This document shows positions 9,539-19,914 of a DNA stretch of 64,000 bases, one piece after another; the stretch's first letter is position 1; the number at the start of each line of letters is the position of its first letter. The translations under genes were made by a program, and so were the position numbers. Source of the DNA: Corynebacterium urogenitale (GTDB lineage: Bacteria; Actinomycetota; Actinomycetes; Mycobacteriales; Mycobacteriaceae); contig NZ_CP045032.1 in the NCBI RefSeq assembly GCF_009026825.1, positions 682,001 to 746,000 of the forward strand. The letters are read 5' to 3'. Under the pieces are notes generated by a model. That model worked only from the letters and a program-made list of their open reading frames with translations. It was not told the DNA's origin and did not search any database.

Positions 9539-10645
9539 ATGACTGAGAATCTTTCACACGACTCAAATGCTTCCTTTGCTCCCACTTCCGTTGCCCCGCG
9601 CCAGGTGCCGGCGATCATTCGACTGACGGCAGCTGCAGCCGGTGTGCTGACTTCCTTGCCGCAGGGTGTGCTCCGACTGGTGGGCACGAGGACTAACGCG
9701 GATGGCAATACGTTGGACGCGGACGTTGCGGCGTCGTTGAAGGGGTTGAGCATCGTGGAGGGGGAGGACATTGCGCATCTTCCTCCGCAGCAGGGGCGCG
9801 AGAGCCTCGATAACCAGGCGTATTTGGCGACGCCTAAGGGGCTGCCGGTCGGGAGTGTGACGGAGCATCGAGTTGCGGGTGTTCGGGTGCGTCATTACCG
9901 CCCGAAGGGGGCTGAAGGCGTGGATGTGCAGCTGCCGACGGTCGTGTACTTCCACGGCGGCGGTTGGGTGCTGGGGTCCTTGGATTCGCACGATTCGACG
10001 TGCCGGTGGCTGTGTAACCGCGGTGAGGTTGCGGTGCTCAGCGTGGATTACCGCCTTGCGCCTGAGGCCCCTTTCCCCGCCGGTATAGACGACGCCACTG
10101 CTGTCACCCTTGCGGTGCTGTCCGGGGAGGTTGAGGGGGTCGATCCTTCGCGGGTGGCGACCGCGGGCGATTCTGCGGGCGGCAACCTTTCCGCGGTGGT
10201 GAATCTGCGGCTGCGCGATGAATCTCAGCCACAGCCGAAGTTGCAGATGATGTTCGTTCCAGTGACGGATCTGCGGTCAATGGACACGGCCAGCCACAAC
10301 GAGTTCGCTGAGGGGCTGTTCCTGACTAAGGAGCAGATGGAGTGGTACCGCGAACACTACGTGCCCAATGAGGCGGATCGGGCGAATGCTTACGTCTCTC
10401 CGTTGGCCGCCGAGGATCTGTCTGGCTTGCCACCTGCGTATGTTGCGGTGGCCGGTTTCGACCCGCTGCGTGACGAGGGCGAGGCCTATGCGCGCCGTCT
10501 TGCCGAAGCAGGGGTGGAGGTGACTTTGCGACGCCACGAGGGCCTTGTTCACCCGTTTGCAAACTCCACGGGGATTTGGCGGGGTGCACGCCAGGCTCTC
10601 GATGAGGCGGTGGGTGCGCTGCGTTTGGCGCTGAATATCGTCTAG
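9539..10645 (+). CDS. Alpha/beta-hydrolase esterase of the hormone-sensitive-lipase (HSL) family
   Basis: A 368-residue enzyme with the HSL oxyanion motif HGGGW at 139-143 and the nucleophile elbow GDSAGG at 210-215 (Ser212). The acid lies in the FDPLRDEG segment and the catalytic His in EGLVHPF near the C-terminus. The fold core starts near residue 120; the N-terminal 100 residues are poorly conserved and contain a moderately hydrophobic stretch (PAIIRLTAAAAGVL). The start was placed at the ATG following GGCCT; an upstream in-frame TTG at 9479 would add 20 hydrophobic residues and could act as a signal segment. Likely acts on short-chain esters or lipids; the substrate is unknown. Confidence 0.85.
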   Translation: MTENLSHDSNASFAPTSVAPRQVPAIIRLTAAAAGVLTSLPQGVLRLVGTRTNADGNTLDADVAASLKGLSIVEGEDIAHLPPQQGRESLDNQAYLATPKGLPVGSVTEHRVAGVRVRHYRPKGAEGVDVQLPTVVYFHGGGWVLGSLDSHDSTCRWLCNRGEVAVLSVDYRLAPEAPFPAGIDDATAVTLAVLSGEVEGVDPSRVATAGDSAGGNLSAVVNLRLRDESQPQPKLQMMFVPVTDLRSMDTASHNEFAEGLFLTKEQMEWYREHYVPNEADRANAYVSPLAAEDLSGLPPAYVAVAGFDPLRDEGEAYARRLAEAGVEVTLRRHEGLVHPFANSTGIWRGARQALDEAVGALRLALNIV

Positions 10646-10682
10646 TTCTCCGGTGTGTTCCTGCGCTGTGTCGCGGGTCTAC

Positions 10683-10688
10683 TACACT
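10683..10688 (+). promoter_or_regulatory. valS -10 element, leaderless
   Basis: TACACT fits TAnnnT and ends 8 nt before the GTG of valS, so transcription probably begins at or next to the start codon. There is no room for a T-box leader. Confidence 0.55.
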
Positions 10689-10696
10689 AGACAGCC

Positions 10697-13495
10697 GTGA
10701 GTGAAACCAGCGCAAACCCTCAGTCCTCTGCAGCTTCAGGAGCATCGATCGGTGTTGATCGCTCCGCCAAGCTGCCTTCTGCTTGGAACCCTTCCGATGT
10801 GGAGCGGGATCTCTACGAAGGGTGGGTGAAGGCTGGCTATTTCACAGCAGATACGTCCAGTGATAAGCCGCCGTTTTCTATCGTTCTGCCTCCGCCGAAC
10901 GTCACTGGTCAGCTCCACATGGGGCACGCCCTTGACCACACCTTGATGGATCATATGGCGCGCCGGAAGCGGATGCAGGGCTATGAGGTTCTGTGGTTGC
11001 CAGGCTCCGATCACGCGGGCATTGCCACCCAGACGAAGGTGGAGGCCAAGCTGAAGGAGACCGAAGGTAAGGACCGCTTCGATTATGGTCGCGAGGAGTT
11101 CGTTGATCGTGTGTGGGAGTGGAAGCAGGAATACGGCGGTGTGATCCAGTCGCAGATGCGCGCCATTGGTGACTCTGTCGACTGGTCTCGTGAGCGCTTT
11201 ACCTTGGATGATGGTCTGTCTCGCGCTGTGCAGACGATCTTTAAGGAGTTGTTCGATCGCGGACTCATTTACCGTGCCAACCGCATGGTGAACTGGTCTC
11301 CGGTACTGCAGACTGCCATTTCCGATATTGAGGTGGTCTACTCCGATGATGAGGGCGAGCTGGTCTCCATCCGTTACGGCTCCCTGAATGACGATGAACC
11401 TCACGTCATCGTCGCTACTACGCGCGTGGAGACGATGCTGGGTGATGTGGCGGTCGCTGTTCACCCTGAGGATGAGCGCTACGCGGATCTGGTGGGGAGC
11501 ACTTTGCCACACCCATTCCTGCCGGATCGTCAGATGGTGGTTGTGGCCGATGATTACGTGGATCCAGATTTTGGTACTGGTGCTGTGAAGATCACGCCGG
11601 CGCACGACCCGAATGACTTCGCCTTGGGGCAGCGCCATGATCTGCCGATGCCGGTGATTATGGACGAGACGGGCCATATCTGCGACACAGGCACCGAATT
11701 CGACGGCATGGATCGCTATGAGGCGCGCGAAAAGATTCGCCTCGCGTTGGATGAACAGGGGCGCATCGTCGGCCGTAAGTTCCCTTACGTGCACTCCGTG
11801 GGCCACTCGGAGCGTTCGGGAGAGGCTATTGAGCCACGCCTGTCCCTGCAGTGGTTCGTCAAGGTGGAGGAGCTGGCCAAGATGGCTGGCGATGCAGTTC
11901 GTGAAGGTGACACGGTCATTTACCCTGCTTCTCAGGAGCCTCGCTGGTTCGACTGGGTCGATGACATGCACGATTGGTGCATTTCCCGCCAGCTGTGGTG
12001 GGGTCACCGCATCCCGATTTGGTACGGCCCGGACGGGGAAGTTGTCTGCTGTGGTCCGGATGATGAGCCGCCAACAGGTGGGGGCTGGCACCAGGACGAG
12101 GATGTTCTAGATACGTGGTTCAGCTCCGGTTTGTGGCCGTTTTCCACGATGGGCTGGCCGGAGAACACTGAGGAGTTGCGGAAGTTCTACCCGACCTCGG
12201 TGCTGGTCACCGGATATGACATCCTGTTCTTCTGGGTGGCGCGCATGATGATGTTCGCCACTTTCGCGGACACTATCGAAGGCTCGCCGCTGGCTGGTGG
12301 AGAGATCGGCGTGTCTGCCGCCGAGCGTGCCGACCGTCCCCAAGTCCCATTCCGCGACATTTTCCTCCACGGCCTCGTGCGCGATGAGCAGGGCCGCAAG
12401 ATGTCCAAGTCCCTGGGCAACGGCATTAACCCAATGGATTGGGTTCGCGACTATGGCGCGGATGCGCTGCGCTTCACGCTTGCTCGTGGCGCTAATCCGG
12501 GCAGTGACCTGCCGGTGGGAGAGGACTCCGCCCAGTCTTCCCGCAACTTCGCTACGAAGCTCTACAACGCCACTAAGTTCGCCCTCATGAATGGTGCGCA
12601 GGTTGGCGATCTTCCAGACCGTGCTGCACTGACTGATGCGGATCGTTGGATCCTCGACCGTCTGGAGGCCGTCCGTGCCCACGTGGACATGGCCCTAGAT
12701 AAGTACGAGTTCTCCTGGGCTAACGAGGCGCTGTACAAGTTCGCTTGGGGCGAATTCTGCGACTGGTACCTGGAGATCGCCAAGGTACAGATCCCACGTG
12801 ACTGGGACGCGGCTTCTGAGCAGGAAGTCACCCGCGGAATTAACACCCAGTTGGTGCTGGGTCGAGTGCTGGATTCCGTTCTTCGCTTGCTCCACCCGGC
12901 AATGCCATATGTCACAGAAACCCTGTGGAAGGCATTGACCGATGGTGTCGAAGGCTACGCGCCGAGCTTGGCCATCAGCCAGTGGCCGGGACAGAATCTC
13001 ACTAATGGTGGCGCTGCCGCCGATGAAGACGCTGTGCGCCGCATCAACGACGTGGAAAAGCTCGTCACCGAGTTGCGCCGCTTCCGGTCCGACCAAGGTG
13101 TGAAGCCGACCCAGAAGGTCCCGGCAGCGCTCGATTTCGCAGCTGCCGACCTCAGCGAGCTTGAGGATGCCGTGCGTTCCATCGTGCGCATCGAGCAGCC
13201 GAAGGAGGATTTCGCCGCTACCGCATCCATCGAGGTGCGCCTGTCTCAGGCCACTGTCACCGTGGAGCTGGATACTTCCGGCACCGTGGATGTCGCCGCG
13301 GAGCGCAAACGCCTTGAAAAGGACCTCGCAGCGGCCCAGAAAGAGCTCGATAACGCGGCGAAGAAGCTGGGTAACCAGAACTTCCTGGCCAAGGCGCCGG
13401 AGAAGGTCGTGGAGGGTATCCGCGAGCGCCAGCGCGTGGCCCAGGAAGAGCATGAGCGCATCACTGCCCGACTCGAGAGCCTGCCCAAAGCGTAA
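10697..13495 (+). CDS. valS: Valyl-tRNA synthetase
   Basis: A 932-residue class I aminoacyl-tRNA synthetase. The HIGH-type motif HMGH is at 74-77 and the KMSKS loop at 568-572. The editing (CP1) domain lies between them (for example THxD-like PAHDPND). An anticodon-binding helical domain and a C-terminal coiled coil ([20 protein letters not shown]) characteristic of ValRS complete it. It charges tRNA-Val and clears mischarged Thr. Length is normal. The GTG start is supported by the -10 element 8 nt upstream. folC follows after 21 bp, so the two are likely co-transcribed. Confidence 0.97.
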   Translation: MSETSANPQSSAASGASIGVDRSAKLPSAWNPSDVERDLYEGWVKAGYFTADTSSDKPPFSIVLPPPNVTGQLHMGHALDHTLMDHMARRKRMQGYEVLWLPGSDHAGIATQTKVEAKLKETEGKDRFDYGREEFVDRVWEWKQEYGGVIQSQMRAIGDSVDWSRERFTLDDGLSRAVQTIFKELFDRGLIYRANRMVNWSPVLQTAISDIEVVYSDDEGELVSIRYGSLNDDEPHVIVATTRVETMLGDVAVAVHPEDERYADLVGSTLPHPFLPDRQMVVVADDYVDPDFGTGAVKITPAHDPNDFALGQRHDLPMPVIMDETGHICDTGTEFDGMDRYEAREKIRLALDEQGRIVGRKFPYVHSVGHSERSGEAIEPRLSLQWFVKVEELAKMAGDAVREGDTVIYPASQEPRWFDWVDDMHDWCISRQLWWGHRIPIWYGPDGEVVCCGPDDEPPTGGGWHQDEDVLDTWFSSGLWPFSTMGWPENTEELRKFYPTSVLVTGYDILFFWVARMMMFATFADTIEGSPLAGGEIGVSAAERADRPQVPFRDIFLHGLVRDEQGRKMSKSLGNGINPMDWVRDYGADALRFTLARGANPGSDLPVGEDSAQSSRNFATKLYNATKFALMNGAQVGDLPDRAALTDADRWILDRLEAVRAHVDMALDKYEFSWANEALYKFAWGEFCDWYLEIAKVQIPRDWDAASEQEVTRGINTQLVLGRVLDSVLRLLHPAMPYVTETLWKALTDGVEGYAPSLAISQWPGQNLTNGGAAADEDAVRRINDVEKLVTELRRFRSDQGVKPTQKVPAALDFAAADLSELEDAVRSIVRIEQPKEDFAATASIEVRLSQATVTVELDTSGTVDVAAERKRLEKDLAAAQKELDNAAKKLGNQNFLAKAPEKVVEGIRERQRVAQEEHERITARLESLPKA

Positions 13496-13516
13496 GCAGG
13501 ATTAACAGGAATTGCT

Positions 13517-15109
13517 GTGACTGAGGAAAGAAGTTGCGTCGAACCGAATCAGGACGGCGCAGAGTCCCACGCTGACGAGAACATCGACGCAGCACTAGAG
13601 GCCCTCCCGAACTTCGGCGAAGTAACGCTGGACGAGGGCGGCTTGGCGCTGCCGATCGATCAGAATGCCGCTGCCGAAGGTGAAGAGGATGAGGCTCTCC
13701 CAGAGCGCCCCATCACTAACGAAGACATGGCTGGACTCGCTGCGGTGGAAGCCGAGTTGGATCTCCGCTGGCCGGAGACGAAGATCGATCCTTCCCTGGA
13801 GCGGATCGAGCTACTCATGGATCTGCTCGGCAGCCCAGAGCGTGCCTTCCCCGCAGTGCATGTCGCGGGAACCAACGGCAAGACTTCCGTGGTGCGAATG
13901 ATCGAATCACTCCTCCGAGCCTTTCACCGCCGGACGGGGCGTACAACGAGCCCGCACCTCCAGATCGTCACTGAGCGCATAGCCATCGACGGTAAACCGA
14001 TACATCCCGCCGACTACGTGCGAATCTGGGAAGAGATCAAGCCCTACGTAGAAATGGTGGACGCGCGCAGTGAGGCCGAGGGTGGCCCGAAGATGAGCAA
14101 GTTCGAGGTGCTCGTCGCCATTGCCTACGCGGCTTTCGCTGATGCTCCTGTCGATGTCGCTGTGGTTGAGACTGGCATGGGTGGCCGCTGGGATGCGACG
14201 AACGTGGTTAACGCGGATGTCGCGGTCATTACTCCCATCGGCTTGGACCACACGGACTACCTCGGCGATACCCTGGAACTCATCGCGGGGGAGAAGGCCG
14301 GGATCATCAAATCGCGTTGGGATACTGATGATTTGCTGAGCCCGCCGGATAACGTGACCGTCATTGCCGAGCAAGAACCCGAAGCGATGAGGGTGATCCT
14401 GGCCGAGGCAGTGGAAAAGGACTCCGCTGTTGCCCGAGCTGGCAGTGAGTTCGGTGTGTTGGAAAGCTCCGTCGCCGTCGGTGGCCAGCAGCTGAGCTTG
14501 CGCGGCCTGGGTGGCACCTACGACAACATCTTCCTCCCACTCTCCGGCGAACATCAGGCACGCAACGCAGCCGTGGCCCTGGCTGCCGTGGAAGCGTTCT
14601 TCGGTGCAGGTGCAGGAAAGCAGCTGGATATCGAGCGAGTTCGCGAAGGCTTCGCGACTGTACAGTCCCCGGGTCGACTCGAACGTGTTCGTACTGCGCC
14701 GAGCGTGTTTATCGACGCTTCTCACAATCCACACGGAGCGAAAGCGCTGGCAAGGGCAATGGGCCGGGACTTTTCCTTCCGGCGTCTTGTCGGAGTCGTG
14801 GGTGTGTTGGGCGATAAGGACGCGCGGGGGATCCTGGAGAACCTTGAACCCGTGCTGGATGAGGTTGTGGTCACGCAAACGAACTCACCGCGTGCGCTAG
14901 ATGCTGAAACCCTGGCAGAGTATGCCCGGGATGCCTTCGGCGATGAACGCGTTCACGTGGCATACAACCTGCCCGGAGCAGTGGAGATGGCGATCGAACT
15001 GGCTGAGGAAGACTCCGATGGAGTCCTTTCCGGTTCTGGTGTGCTTATCACCGGTTCCGTGGTGACGGCAGGCGAAGGCCGGACCCTGTTCGGTAAGGAT
15101 CCGGCTTAG
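13517..15109 (+). CDS. folC: Folylpolyglutamate synthase / dihydrofolate synthase
   Basis: A 530-residue Mur-ligase-type enzyme. The P-loop AGTNGKTS (from about residue 117) binds ATP. TSPHLQIVTERI and the VVETGMGGRWDATN segment are FolC signatures, and the C-terminal domain contains DASHNPHGAKAL. It adds glutamates to (dihydro)folates. Compared with typical 430-450-residue homologues it has about 65 extra N-terminal residues that are strongly acidic (EEDEALPERPITNEDM and similar). The GTG start has ACAGGA 6 nt upstream, which argues that the extension is translated. It lies 21 bp after valS. Confidence 0.94.
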   Translation: MTEERSCVEPNQDGAESHADENIDAALEALPNFGEVTLDEGGLALPIDQNAAAEGEEDEALPERPITNEDMAGLAAVEAELDLRWPETKIDPSLERIELLMDLLGSPERAFPAVHVAGTNGKTSVVRMIESLLRAFHRRTGRTTSPHLQIVTERIAIDGKPIHPADYVRIWEEIKPYVEMVDARSEAEGGPKMSKFEVLVAIAYAAFADAPVDVAVVETGMGGRWDATNVVNADVAVITPIGLDHTDYLGDTLELIAGEKAGIIKSRWDTDDLLSPPDNVTVIAEQEPEAMRVILAEAVEKDSAVARAGSEFGVLESSVAVGGQQLSLRGLGGTYDNIFLPLSGEHQARNAAVALAAVEAFFGAGAGKQLDIERVREGFATVQSPGRLERVRTAPSVFIDASHNPHGAKALARAMGRDFSFRRLVGVVGVLGDKDARGILENLEPVLDEVVVTQTNSPRALDAETLAEYARDAFGDERVHVAYNLPGAVEMAIELAEEDSDGVLSGSGVLITGSVVTAGEGRTLFGKDPA

Positions 15110-15183
15110 GAGCTGTGGCATGTGCACGGCATAATAGGGAGCGGCAGGTCTATGTGCAGGCAATGAGGAGAAGAGTACAACCC

Positions 15184-15618
15184 GTGTCGAGGAAGAAGAG
15201 TGAGCGTCCAGTAGAGATGGGCCCTTTGGGGCCTGGGCACGCCCCGAAGAATGATCCAATGAAGGGCTTGCGCGGAGTGATGGCTGGAACGCACATCATG
15301 GAAGCAATTACGATTCTTCTAGGCCTTACCGTGGTGGCCCGCGTCGATGGGGGCGACTTGGCCACTCCGTTTAATCTTTCTTATGTCATCGGCCTCGGAG
15401 TGCTCATGATCATCGCGGCATTTCTGCAGAAGGCTAAGTTTGCCGATGGGATGAATATCGGCCTGCAGGTCCTAGCTATTCTCGGTGTCATTGTGCATGT
15501 GTCCATTGGCGTAGTGGGTGTGTTGTTCGCTGCTGTGTGGTGGTACATCTACACACTCAAGCGCAATATGGTGCTGCGTATGAAGCGCGGACTTTTGCCT
15601 AGTCAGCACATTGATTAG
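15184..15618 (+). CDS. DUF4233 family membrane protein
   Basis: A 144-residue protein from GTG 15184, with GAGGAGAAG about 10 nt upstream (alternative in-frame ATGs at 15163 and 15115). After a basic N-terminus it shows DPMKGLRGVMAGTHIMEAI and four hydrophobic helices, then a basic end (MVLRMKRGLLPS). This is the small membrane protein regularly found between folC and ndk in mycobacteria and corynebacteria (DUF4233). Its function is unknown. Conserved position suggests a link to the neighbouring housekeeping genes, but that is inference. Confidence 0.8.
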   Translation: MSRKKSERPVEMGPLGPGHAPKNDPMKGLRGVMAGTHIMEAITILLGLTVVARVDGGDLATPFNLSYVIGLGVLMIIAAFLQKAKFADGMNIGLQVLAILGVIVHVSIGVVGVLFAAVWWYIYTLKRNMVLRMKRGLLPSQHID

Positions 15619-15750
15619 GCTGCCTGAGTTTGGCGACTTCCGCAGTGGTTGGCAGTTCATCGTAGGGTGAGTCATTGGGGACAGTTCCGGCAAAGATGAA
15701 TGTTGATAGTGGCAGGGGTGTCTCAGTCGGCGTAGTTGGGTAGGGGGCTG

Positions 15751-15756
15751 TAAAAT
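15751..15756 (+). promoter_or_regulatory. ndk -10 element, leaderless
   Basis: TAAAAT ends 8 nt before ATG 15765. This fixes the ndk start at that ATG rather than at the in-frame GTG 6 nt upstream. Confidence 0.6.
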
Positions 15757-15764
15757 CTGTGGCT

Positions 15765-16175
15765 ATGACTGAAAAGACTCTCATTCTGATCAAGCCGGAC
15801 GGCGTGAAGAACGGCCACGTGGGCGAAATCATTGCTCGCATCGAGCGCAAGGGCCTGAAGCTCGTGGAGCTGGATCTGCGCACCGCTGACCGCGAGACCG
15901 CAGAAAAGCACTACGCTGAGCATGCTGACAAGCCATTCTTTGGTGAGCTGGTGGACTTCATCACCTCTGCACCTCTCGTTGCCGGCATCGTCGAGGGCGA
16001 GCGTGCCATCGAGGCATGGCGCCAGCTGGCTGGTGGCACTGACCCAGTGTCCAAGGCAACCCCGGGCACCATTCGCGGTGATTTCGCCCTGACCGTTGGT
16101 GAGAACGTTGTCCACGGCTCCGACTCCCCAGAGTCTGCAGAGCGCGAGATCGCCATCTGGTTCCCAAATAAGTAG
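15765..16175 (+). CDS. ndk: Nucleoside diphosphate kinase
   Basis: A 136-residue protein of exactly the family length. It begins [14 protein letters not shown] and carries the phosphorylated His in [13 protein letters not shown] (His117). It transfers phosphate from ATP to NDPs through phosphohistidine and balances nucleotide pools. A GTG two codons upstream is also in frame, but the -10 position and usual length favour the ATG. A very strong terminator follows, so ndk is probably monocistronic. Confidence 0.97.
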   Translation: MTEKTLILIKPDGVKNGHVGEIIARIERKGLKLVELDLRTADRETAEKHYAEHADKPFFGELVDFITSAPLVAGIVEGERAIEAWRQLAGGTDPVSKATPGTIRGDFALTVGENVVHGSDSPESAEREIAIWFPNK

Positions 16176-16232
16176 GTTCCCCGCCACGCATTCGGCGTGA
16201 GTGTCGGAGTGCTGTATTGGCGTAACCGCAAC

Positions 16233-16279
16233 CCCGCTACTGCTTTCCTGATTGATGGAAGGCAGTAGCGGGTTTTTGT
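16233..16279 (+). terminator. Rho-independent terminator of ndk
   Basis: A 16-bp stem (arms 16233-16248 and 16257-16272, outer part CCCGCTACTGC) with an 8-nt loop is followed by TTTTTGTTT. One T-G wobble is the only imperfection. Confidence 0.93.
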
Positions 16280-16534
16280 TTATGTTGCTGACACTTTCTT
16301 CGCGCCCAGATGGCGGAGCTAGCGGAGGTGAGGCAGAGAAATTCGCAGAATCTCAATAAGTGGGATCTCTGGAGATTAAAAACCTGCAGGGGTAGGGGCA
16401 TGAGTATCACGATGTGGGACTTCGGGGGTTTGTTTGCAATAATTCTGTTGTTTCCTCATCAGTGGCCGCGAACTCTCCGGAAGCTGTGGGAACTTCGCCA
16501 GCCACTGTGGATATGACAGAAAGTGGAGAAACAA

Positions 16535-18820
16535 GTGACTCTCAAGGAGAAGAATGTCGGCAGTCTGCCCGACGCACCCGAAGGGGTTAGCTACGTCTAT
16601 AGCGACGCCACGGATCTTCCCGTCGGTGTAGACGACAGGCGTGGGCTTTCCGTCAAAGCAAAGATCGTGATGGCCATCTTCGCTGCCATGGCAGCGGCCG
16701 GGTGGGGCATGGTTGCCTTCAATCGCGGCGAGCAGATCAACGCCATGTGGTTGGTGTTCGCTGCTGTGGGCTCCTACATCATCGCTTTCAAGTTCTATGC
16801 GCGCTTCATCGAGCTCAAGATCGTCAGGCCTCGCGCTGATCGAGCCACTCCGGCCGAGTATGACAGCGACGGCAAGGACTTCATGCCCACCGACCGTCGC
16901 GTTCTCTTTGGCCATCACTTCGCCGCGATCGCTGGCGCGGGCCCTCTTGTCGGGCCAATCATGGCGGCCCAAATGGGATACCTGCCTTCGACCCTGTGGA
17001 TCATCATTGGTGTGATTCTCGCCGGTGCAGTGCAGGATTACCTGACCCTGTGGATTTCTACCCGTCGCCGTGGTCGCTCCCTGGGCCAGATGCTGCGAGA
17101 TGAGGTCGGTCCGGTCGGTGGCTACGTCGGAATGTTCGCCATCGCTACAATCATGCTGCTGCTCATCGCTGTGCTGGCGTTGGTCGTCGTCAACGCTCTC
17201 GCGGAGTCCCCATGGGGTGTGTTCTCCCTGGCTATGACCATTCCAATCGCCCTCTTTATGGGCATCTACTTGCGCTACCTCCGACCAGGCGCGGTGGCAG
17301 AAGTCTCCGTGATTGGCGTCGTGCTGCTGCTCGTCGCGATCATCGCCGGCGGCTACGTGGCGGATACGACCTGGGGTGCGGAGACCTTCACTCTGTCCAA
17401 GGTGGCCCTGTCCTGGTGTCTCATCATCTACGGTGTGGTTGCTGCAATCCTGCCGGTATGGCTGTTGCTGGCGCCACGCGATTACCTCTCCACCTTCATG
17501 AAGGTCGGCGTGGTGTTCCTGCTGGCCGGCGGCATCGTCATCAGCCGTCCGGAAGTGCAGATGCCTGCGATCACCGAGTTTGCCAAGGGTGGAACTGGTC
17601 CAGTTTTCGCTGGCGACCTCTTCCCATTCCTGTTTATCACCATCGCCTGCGGTGCTTTGTCTGGATTCCACGCGCTCGTGTCATCCGGCACCACCCCGAA
17701 GCTGGTAGAAAAGGAATCGCAGATGCGCATGATTGGCTATGGCTCCATGCTCATCGAGTCTTTCGTTGCCATGACCGCCCTTGTCGCGGCGGTGATCCTC
17801 GATCGTCACCTGTACTTCGCTATGAACGCCCCGGCAGCAGTGACCGGTGGTACTCCGGAGACTGCGTCCGAGTACGTCAATGGGCTTAATTTGCCAGGCG
17901 AGGGCATGACTCCCGAGGCCTTGCAAGCTGCCGCGGATGCTATCGGCGAACCATCCATCGTGTCCCGAACTGGTGGTGCTCCGACGTTTGCCTTCGGCAT
18001 GTCCGATATTCTGACCGATATCTTCGGAAACCCTACGTTGCAGGCGTTCTGGTACCACTTCGCCATCATGTTTGAGGCGCTGTTCATCCTCACCACGATC
18101 GACGCCGGCACGCGCGTGGCTCGATTCATCATCTCCGATACGGTCGGCTCTGTACCGGGACTGAAGAAATTCAAGGACCCACACTGGAAGGTTGGGTCCT
18201 GGATTGCGACCTTCATCGTCTGCGCGGGCTGGGGGTCGATCCTTCTGATGGGCGTGACCGATCCACTGGGCGGCATCAATATGCTGTTCCCGCTATTCGG
18301 CATCGCAAATCAGCTGCTTGCAGCGATCGCCCTGGCGCTCGTCACCGTCGTCGTTGTGAAGAAGGGGTACAAAAAGTACGCGTGGATTCCTGGCGTTCCG
18401 CTGGTCTGGGACGTGGTGGTGACCATGTATGCCTCGTGGCAGAAGATCTTCAGCGAAAAGCCGGCGATCGGATACTGGGCGCAGCACGCAGCCTTCAAGG
18501 ATGCGCAAGCGCAAGGGCTGACGGAGTTCGGCACGGCAAAGTCCGCGGCGGAAATTGCGGCCGTCGTGCGAAATACAGCGGTCCAGGGAACCTTGTCTGT
18601 GCTCTACGCCATCCTTGTCCTCATCGTTGTGGGCGCGTGTGCCGTGGCGATCATCAAGGCGCTGCGTGCCCAGGCGGCGGGTCAGGAAGTCCATACGACA
18701 GAGGAACCGTTTACTCCATCGGCCTACTTCGCGCCAATCAGCGTGACGGTCACCGATGCGGAAAAGCCTTTGGTCAAGGCTTGGGAAGAGCGCAATCCTC
18801 AGACTCATGTGGGCCACTAG
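16535..18820 (+). CDS. cstA: CstA family pyruvate/peptide transporter
   Basis: A 761-residue polytopic membrane protein with about 16-18 hydrophobic segments. The CstA N-terminal domain shows FGHHFAAIAGAGPLVGP followed by the QDYLTLWISTRRRG loop. The C-terminal part includes DAGTRVARF and NQLLAAIAL. CstA proteins (E. coli CstA and BtsT) import pyruvate or peptides and are induced on carbon starvation. The GTG at 16535 has GGAG 6 nt upstream; another in-frame GTG at 16523 overlaps that site and is less likely. It forms an operon with the YbdD-like gene 27 bp downstream, as in many bacteria. Confidence 0.93.
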   Translation: MTLKEKNVGSLPDAPEGVSYVYSDATDLPVGVDDRRGLSVKAKIVMAIFAAMAAAGWGMVAFNRGEQINAMWLVFAAVGSYIIAFKFYARFIELKIVRPRADRATPAEYDSDGKDFMPTDRRVLFGHHFAAIAGAGPLVGPIMAAQMGYLPSTLWIIIGVILAGAVQDYLTLWISTRRRGRSLGQMLRDEVGPVGGYVGMFAIATIMLLLIAVLALVVVNALAESPWGVFSLAMTIPIALFMGIYLRYLRPGAVAEVSVIGVVLLLVAIIAGGYVADTTWGAETFTLSKVALSWCLIIYGVVAAILPVWLLLAPRDYLSTFMKVGVVFLLAGGIVISRPEVQMPAITEFAKGGTGPVFAGDLFPFLFITIACGALSGFHALVSSGTTPKLVEKESQMRMIGYGSMLIESFVAMTALVAAVILDRHLYFAMNAPAAVTGGTPETASEYVNGLNLPGEGMTPEALQAAADAIGEPSIVSRTGGAPTFAFGMSDILTDIFGNPTLQAFWYHFAIMFEALFILTTIDAGTRVARFIISDTVGSVPGLKKFKDPHWKVGSWIATFIVCAGWGSILLMGVTDPLGGINMLFPLFGIANQLLAAIALALVTVVVVKKGYKKYAWIPGVPLVWDVVVTMYASWQKIFSEKPAIGYWAQHAAFKDAQAQGLTEFGTAKSAAEIAAVVRNTAVQGTLSVLYAILVLIVVGACAVAIIKALRAQAAGQEVHTTEEPFTPSAYFAPISVTVTDAEKPLVKAWEERNPQTHVGH

Positions 18821-18847
18821 TTCGGGAGCTGTCCTCAAGGAGAACCT

Positions 18848-19051
18848 ATGACAAGCGCAGCGCAGTGGCCGTTTAAGATCGCCCGCAACATCTGGTGGTA
18901 CATGGGTGAGCTGGTCGGGGACCATGACTACGAAAAGTATGTGGCCCACATGCAGGCGAAGCACCCCGGCTGTCAGGTGGTATCAAAAAAGCAATACTGG
19001 CGAGACCGTTATGACGCGCAGGAGGCCAACCCAGGTTCACGGTGCTGCTAG
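18848..19051 (+). CDS. YbdD/YjiX family small protein
   Basis: A 67-residue protein with the family core WWYMGELVGDHDYEKYVAHM and a downstream YWRDRYD segment. YbdD/YjiX proteins are encoded beside cstA-type transporters; loss of such partners affects pyruvate uptake in enterobacteria, so they are thought to be accessory factors. AAGGAG lies 5 nt before the ATG. The protein ends in CC after a Ser/Arg stretch. Position directly after cstA supports the assignment. Confidence 0.88.
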   Translation: MTSAAQWPFKIARNIWWYMGELVGDHDYEKYVAHMQAKHPGCQVVSKKQYWRDRYDAQEANPGSRCC

Positions 19052-19058
19052 ACGCTGT

Positions 19059-19080
19059 TGCTGAGCGGTGTTGCTCAGCA
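19059..19080 (+). terminator. Possible hairpin terminator after the cstA operon
   Basis: Arms TGCTGAGC and GCTCAGCA form an 8-bp perfect stem with loop GGTGTT, 8 nt after the stop. There is no T-tract, so its role as a terminator is uncertain. Confidence 0.4.
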
Positions 19081-19206
19081 CCGCGAGTGGCGCCAGCGTC
19101 GGTAGGTAAACGCCCAAGTTAATCGCGCACATCGACCACAGTTTGTTCACAGTGCGATAGTATTTCAGATGACTTTTGGCGATTTACCACCACGACGGAG
19201 CAGGAC

Positions 19207-19851
19207 ATGACGAGCCCCGCTACGCAACGCTTCCTCAACCTTCCGGAGGAAAAGCGCGAGCGCATTGAACGAGCCGCGATAGCTGAATTTGCAACCAAAG
19301 GCTATGAGCAGGCGAATACCAACGACATCGCTGCAGATGCAGATATCAGTGTCGGTGCGCTCTTCGCGTACTTCGCTACGAAGCAGGATCTTTTTGTGCA
19401 CATCAACGGTCGGTGCACCGCGTTGATCGAGGGTTCTGTGGGGGAGGTGCTGGACGATGAAAGGCCTGTTTTGGATGTCATCCGGTCCATCGTGGAGCTG
19501 ATTGCGGAGTCCTCCAAGTCCGAACGCGAATCTGTGCAGCTGTACCAGCTGATGACAGGTCCCGGCGATCGTGAGGAGAGCCGTAAAGTTGCCCTCAACT
19601 TCGAGTCCTTCACCAGCGCCGCGTACATACAGTTGATGAAGCGCGGCCAGGACAGCGGGGAGCTGCGGAAGGACCTGCCGGCCGAAATGCTGGCATTTCA
19701 CCTAGATAATATCTTCATCATGCTGCAGTACACGCTCGCCACTGAGTTCTTCGAGCAGCGGCGAGCGATGTATGTGGGCGAGGCTGTCCCAGATGAACAG
19801 GCGCTGCTTACGCACACGATGCGGCTCATCGAGAGCGCTATCGCCGCCTAA
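19207..19851 (+). CDS. TetR/AcrR family transcriptional regulator
   Basis: A 214-residue regulator with a clear N-terminal TetR domain: ERIERAAIAEFATKGYE, the helix-turn-helix NDIAADADISVGALFAYF, then TKQDLFVHI. The C-terminal helical half is ligand-binding and not assignable. AGCAGGA lies 5 nt before the ATG. A candidate -10 (TAGTAT, 19158-19163) lies upstream. Neighbours are the cstA operon and a convergent membrane-protein gene; either could be a target, but nothing in the sequence proves it. Confidence 0.88.
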   Translation: MTSPATQRFLNLPEEKRERIERAAIAEFATKGYEQANTNDIAADADISVGALFAYFATKQDLFVHINGRCTALIEGSVGEVLDDERPVLDVIRSIVELIAESSKSERESVQLYQLMTGPGDREESRKVALNFESFTSAAYIQLMKRGQDSGELRKDLPAEMLAFHLDNIFIMLQYTLATEFFEQRRAMYVGEAVPDEQALLTHTMRLIESAIAA

Positions 19852-19914
19852 TTCCGCCGTTGCTCCCTCGGTGAGGTTCGGTCGTGTGTCAAGGGCGTTC
19901 GTGATGTCCGACGC

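Noticed and set aside
10646..10696. T-box leader for valS
   Set aside because: The spacer is 51 bp and the -10 element lies 8 nt before the start, leaving no leader.
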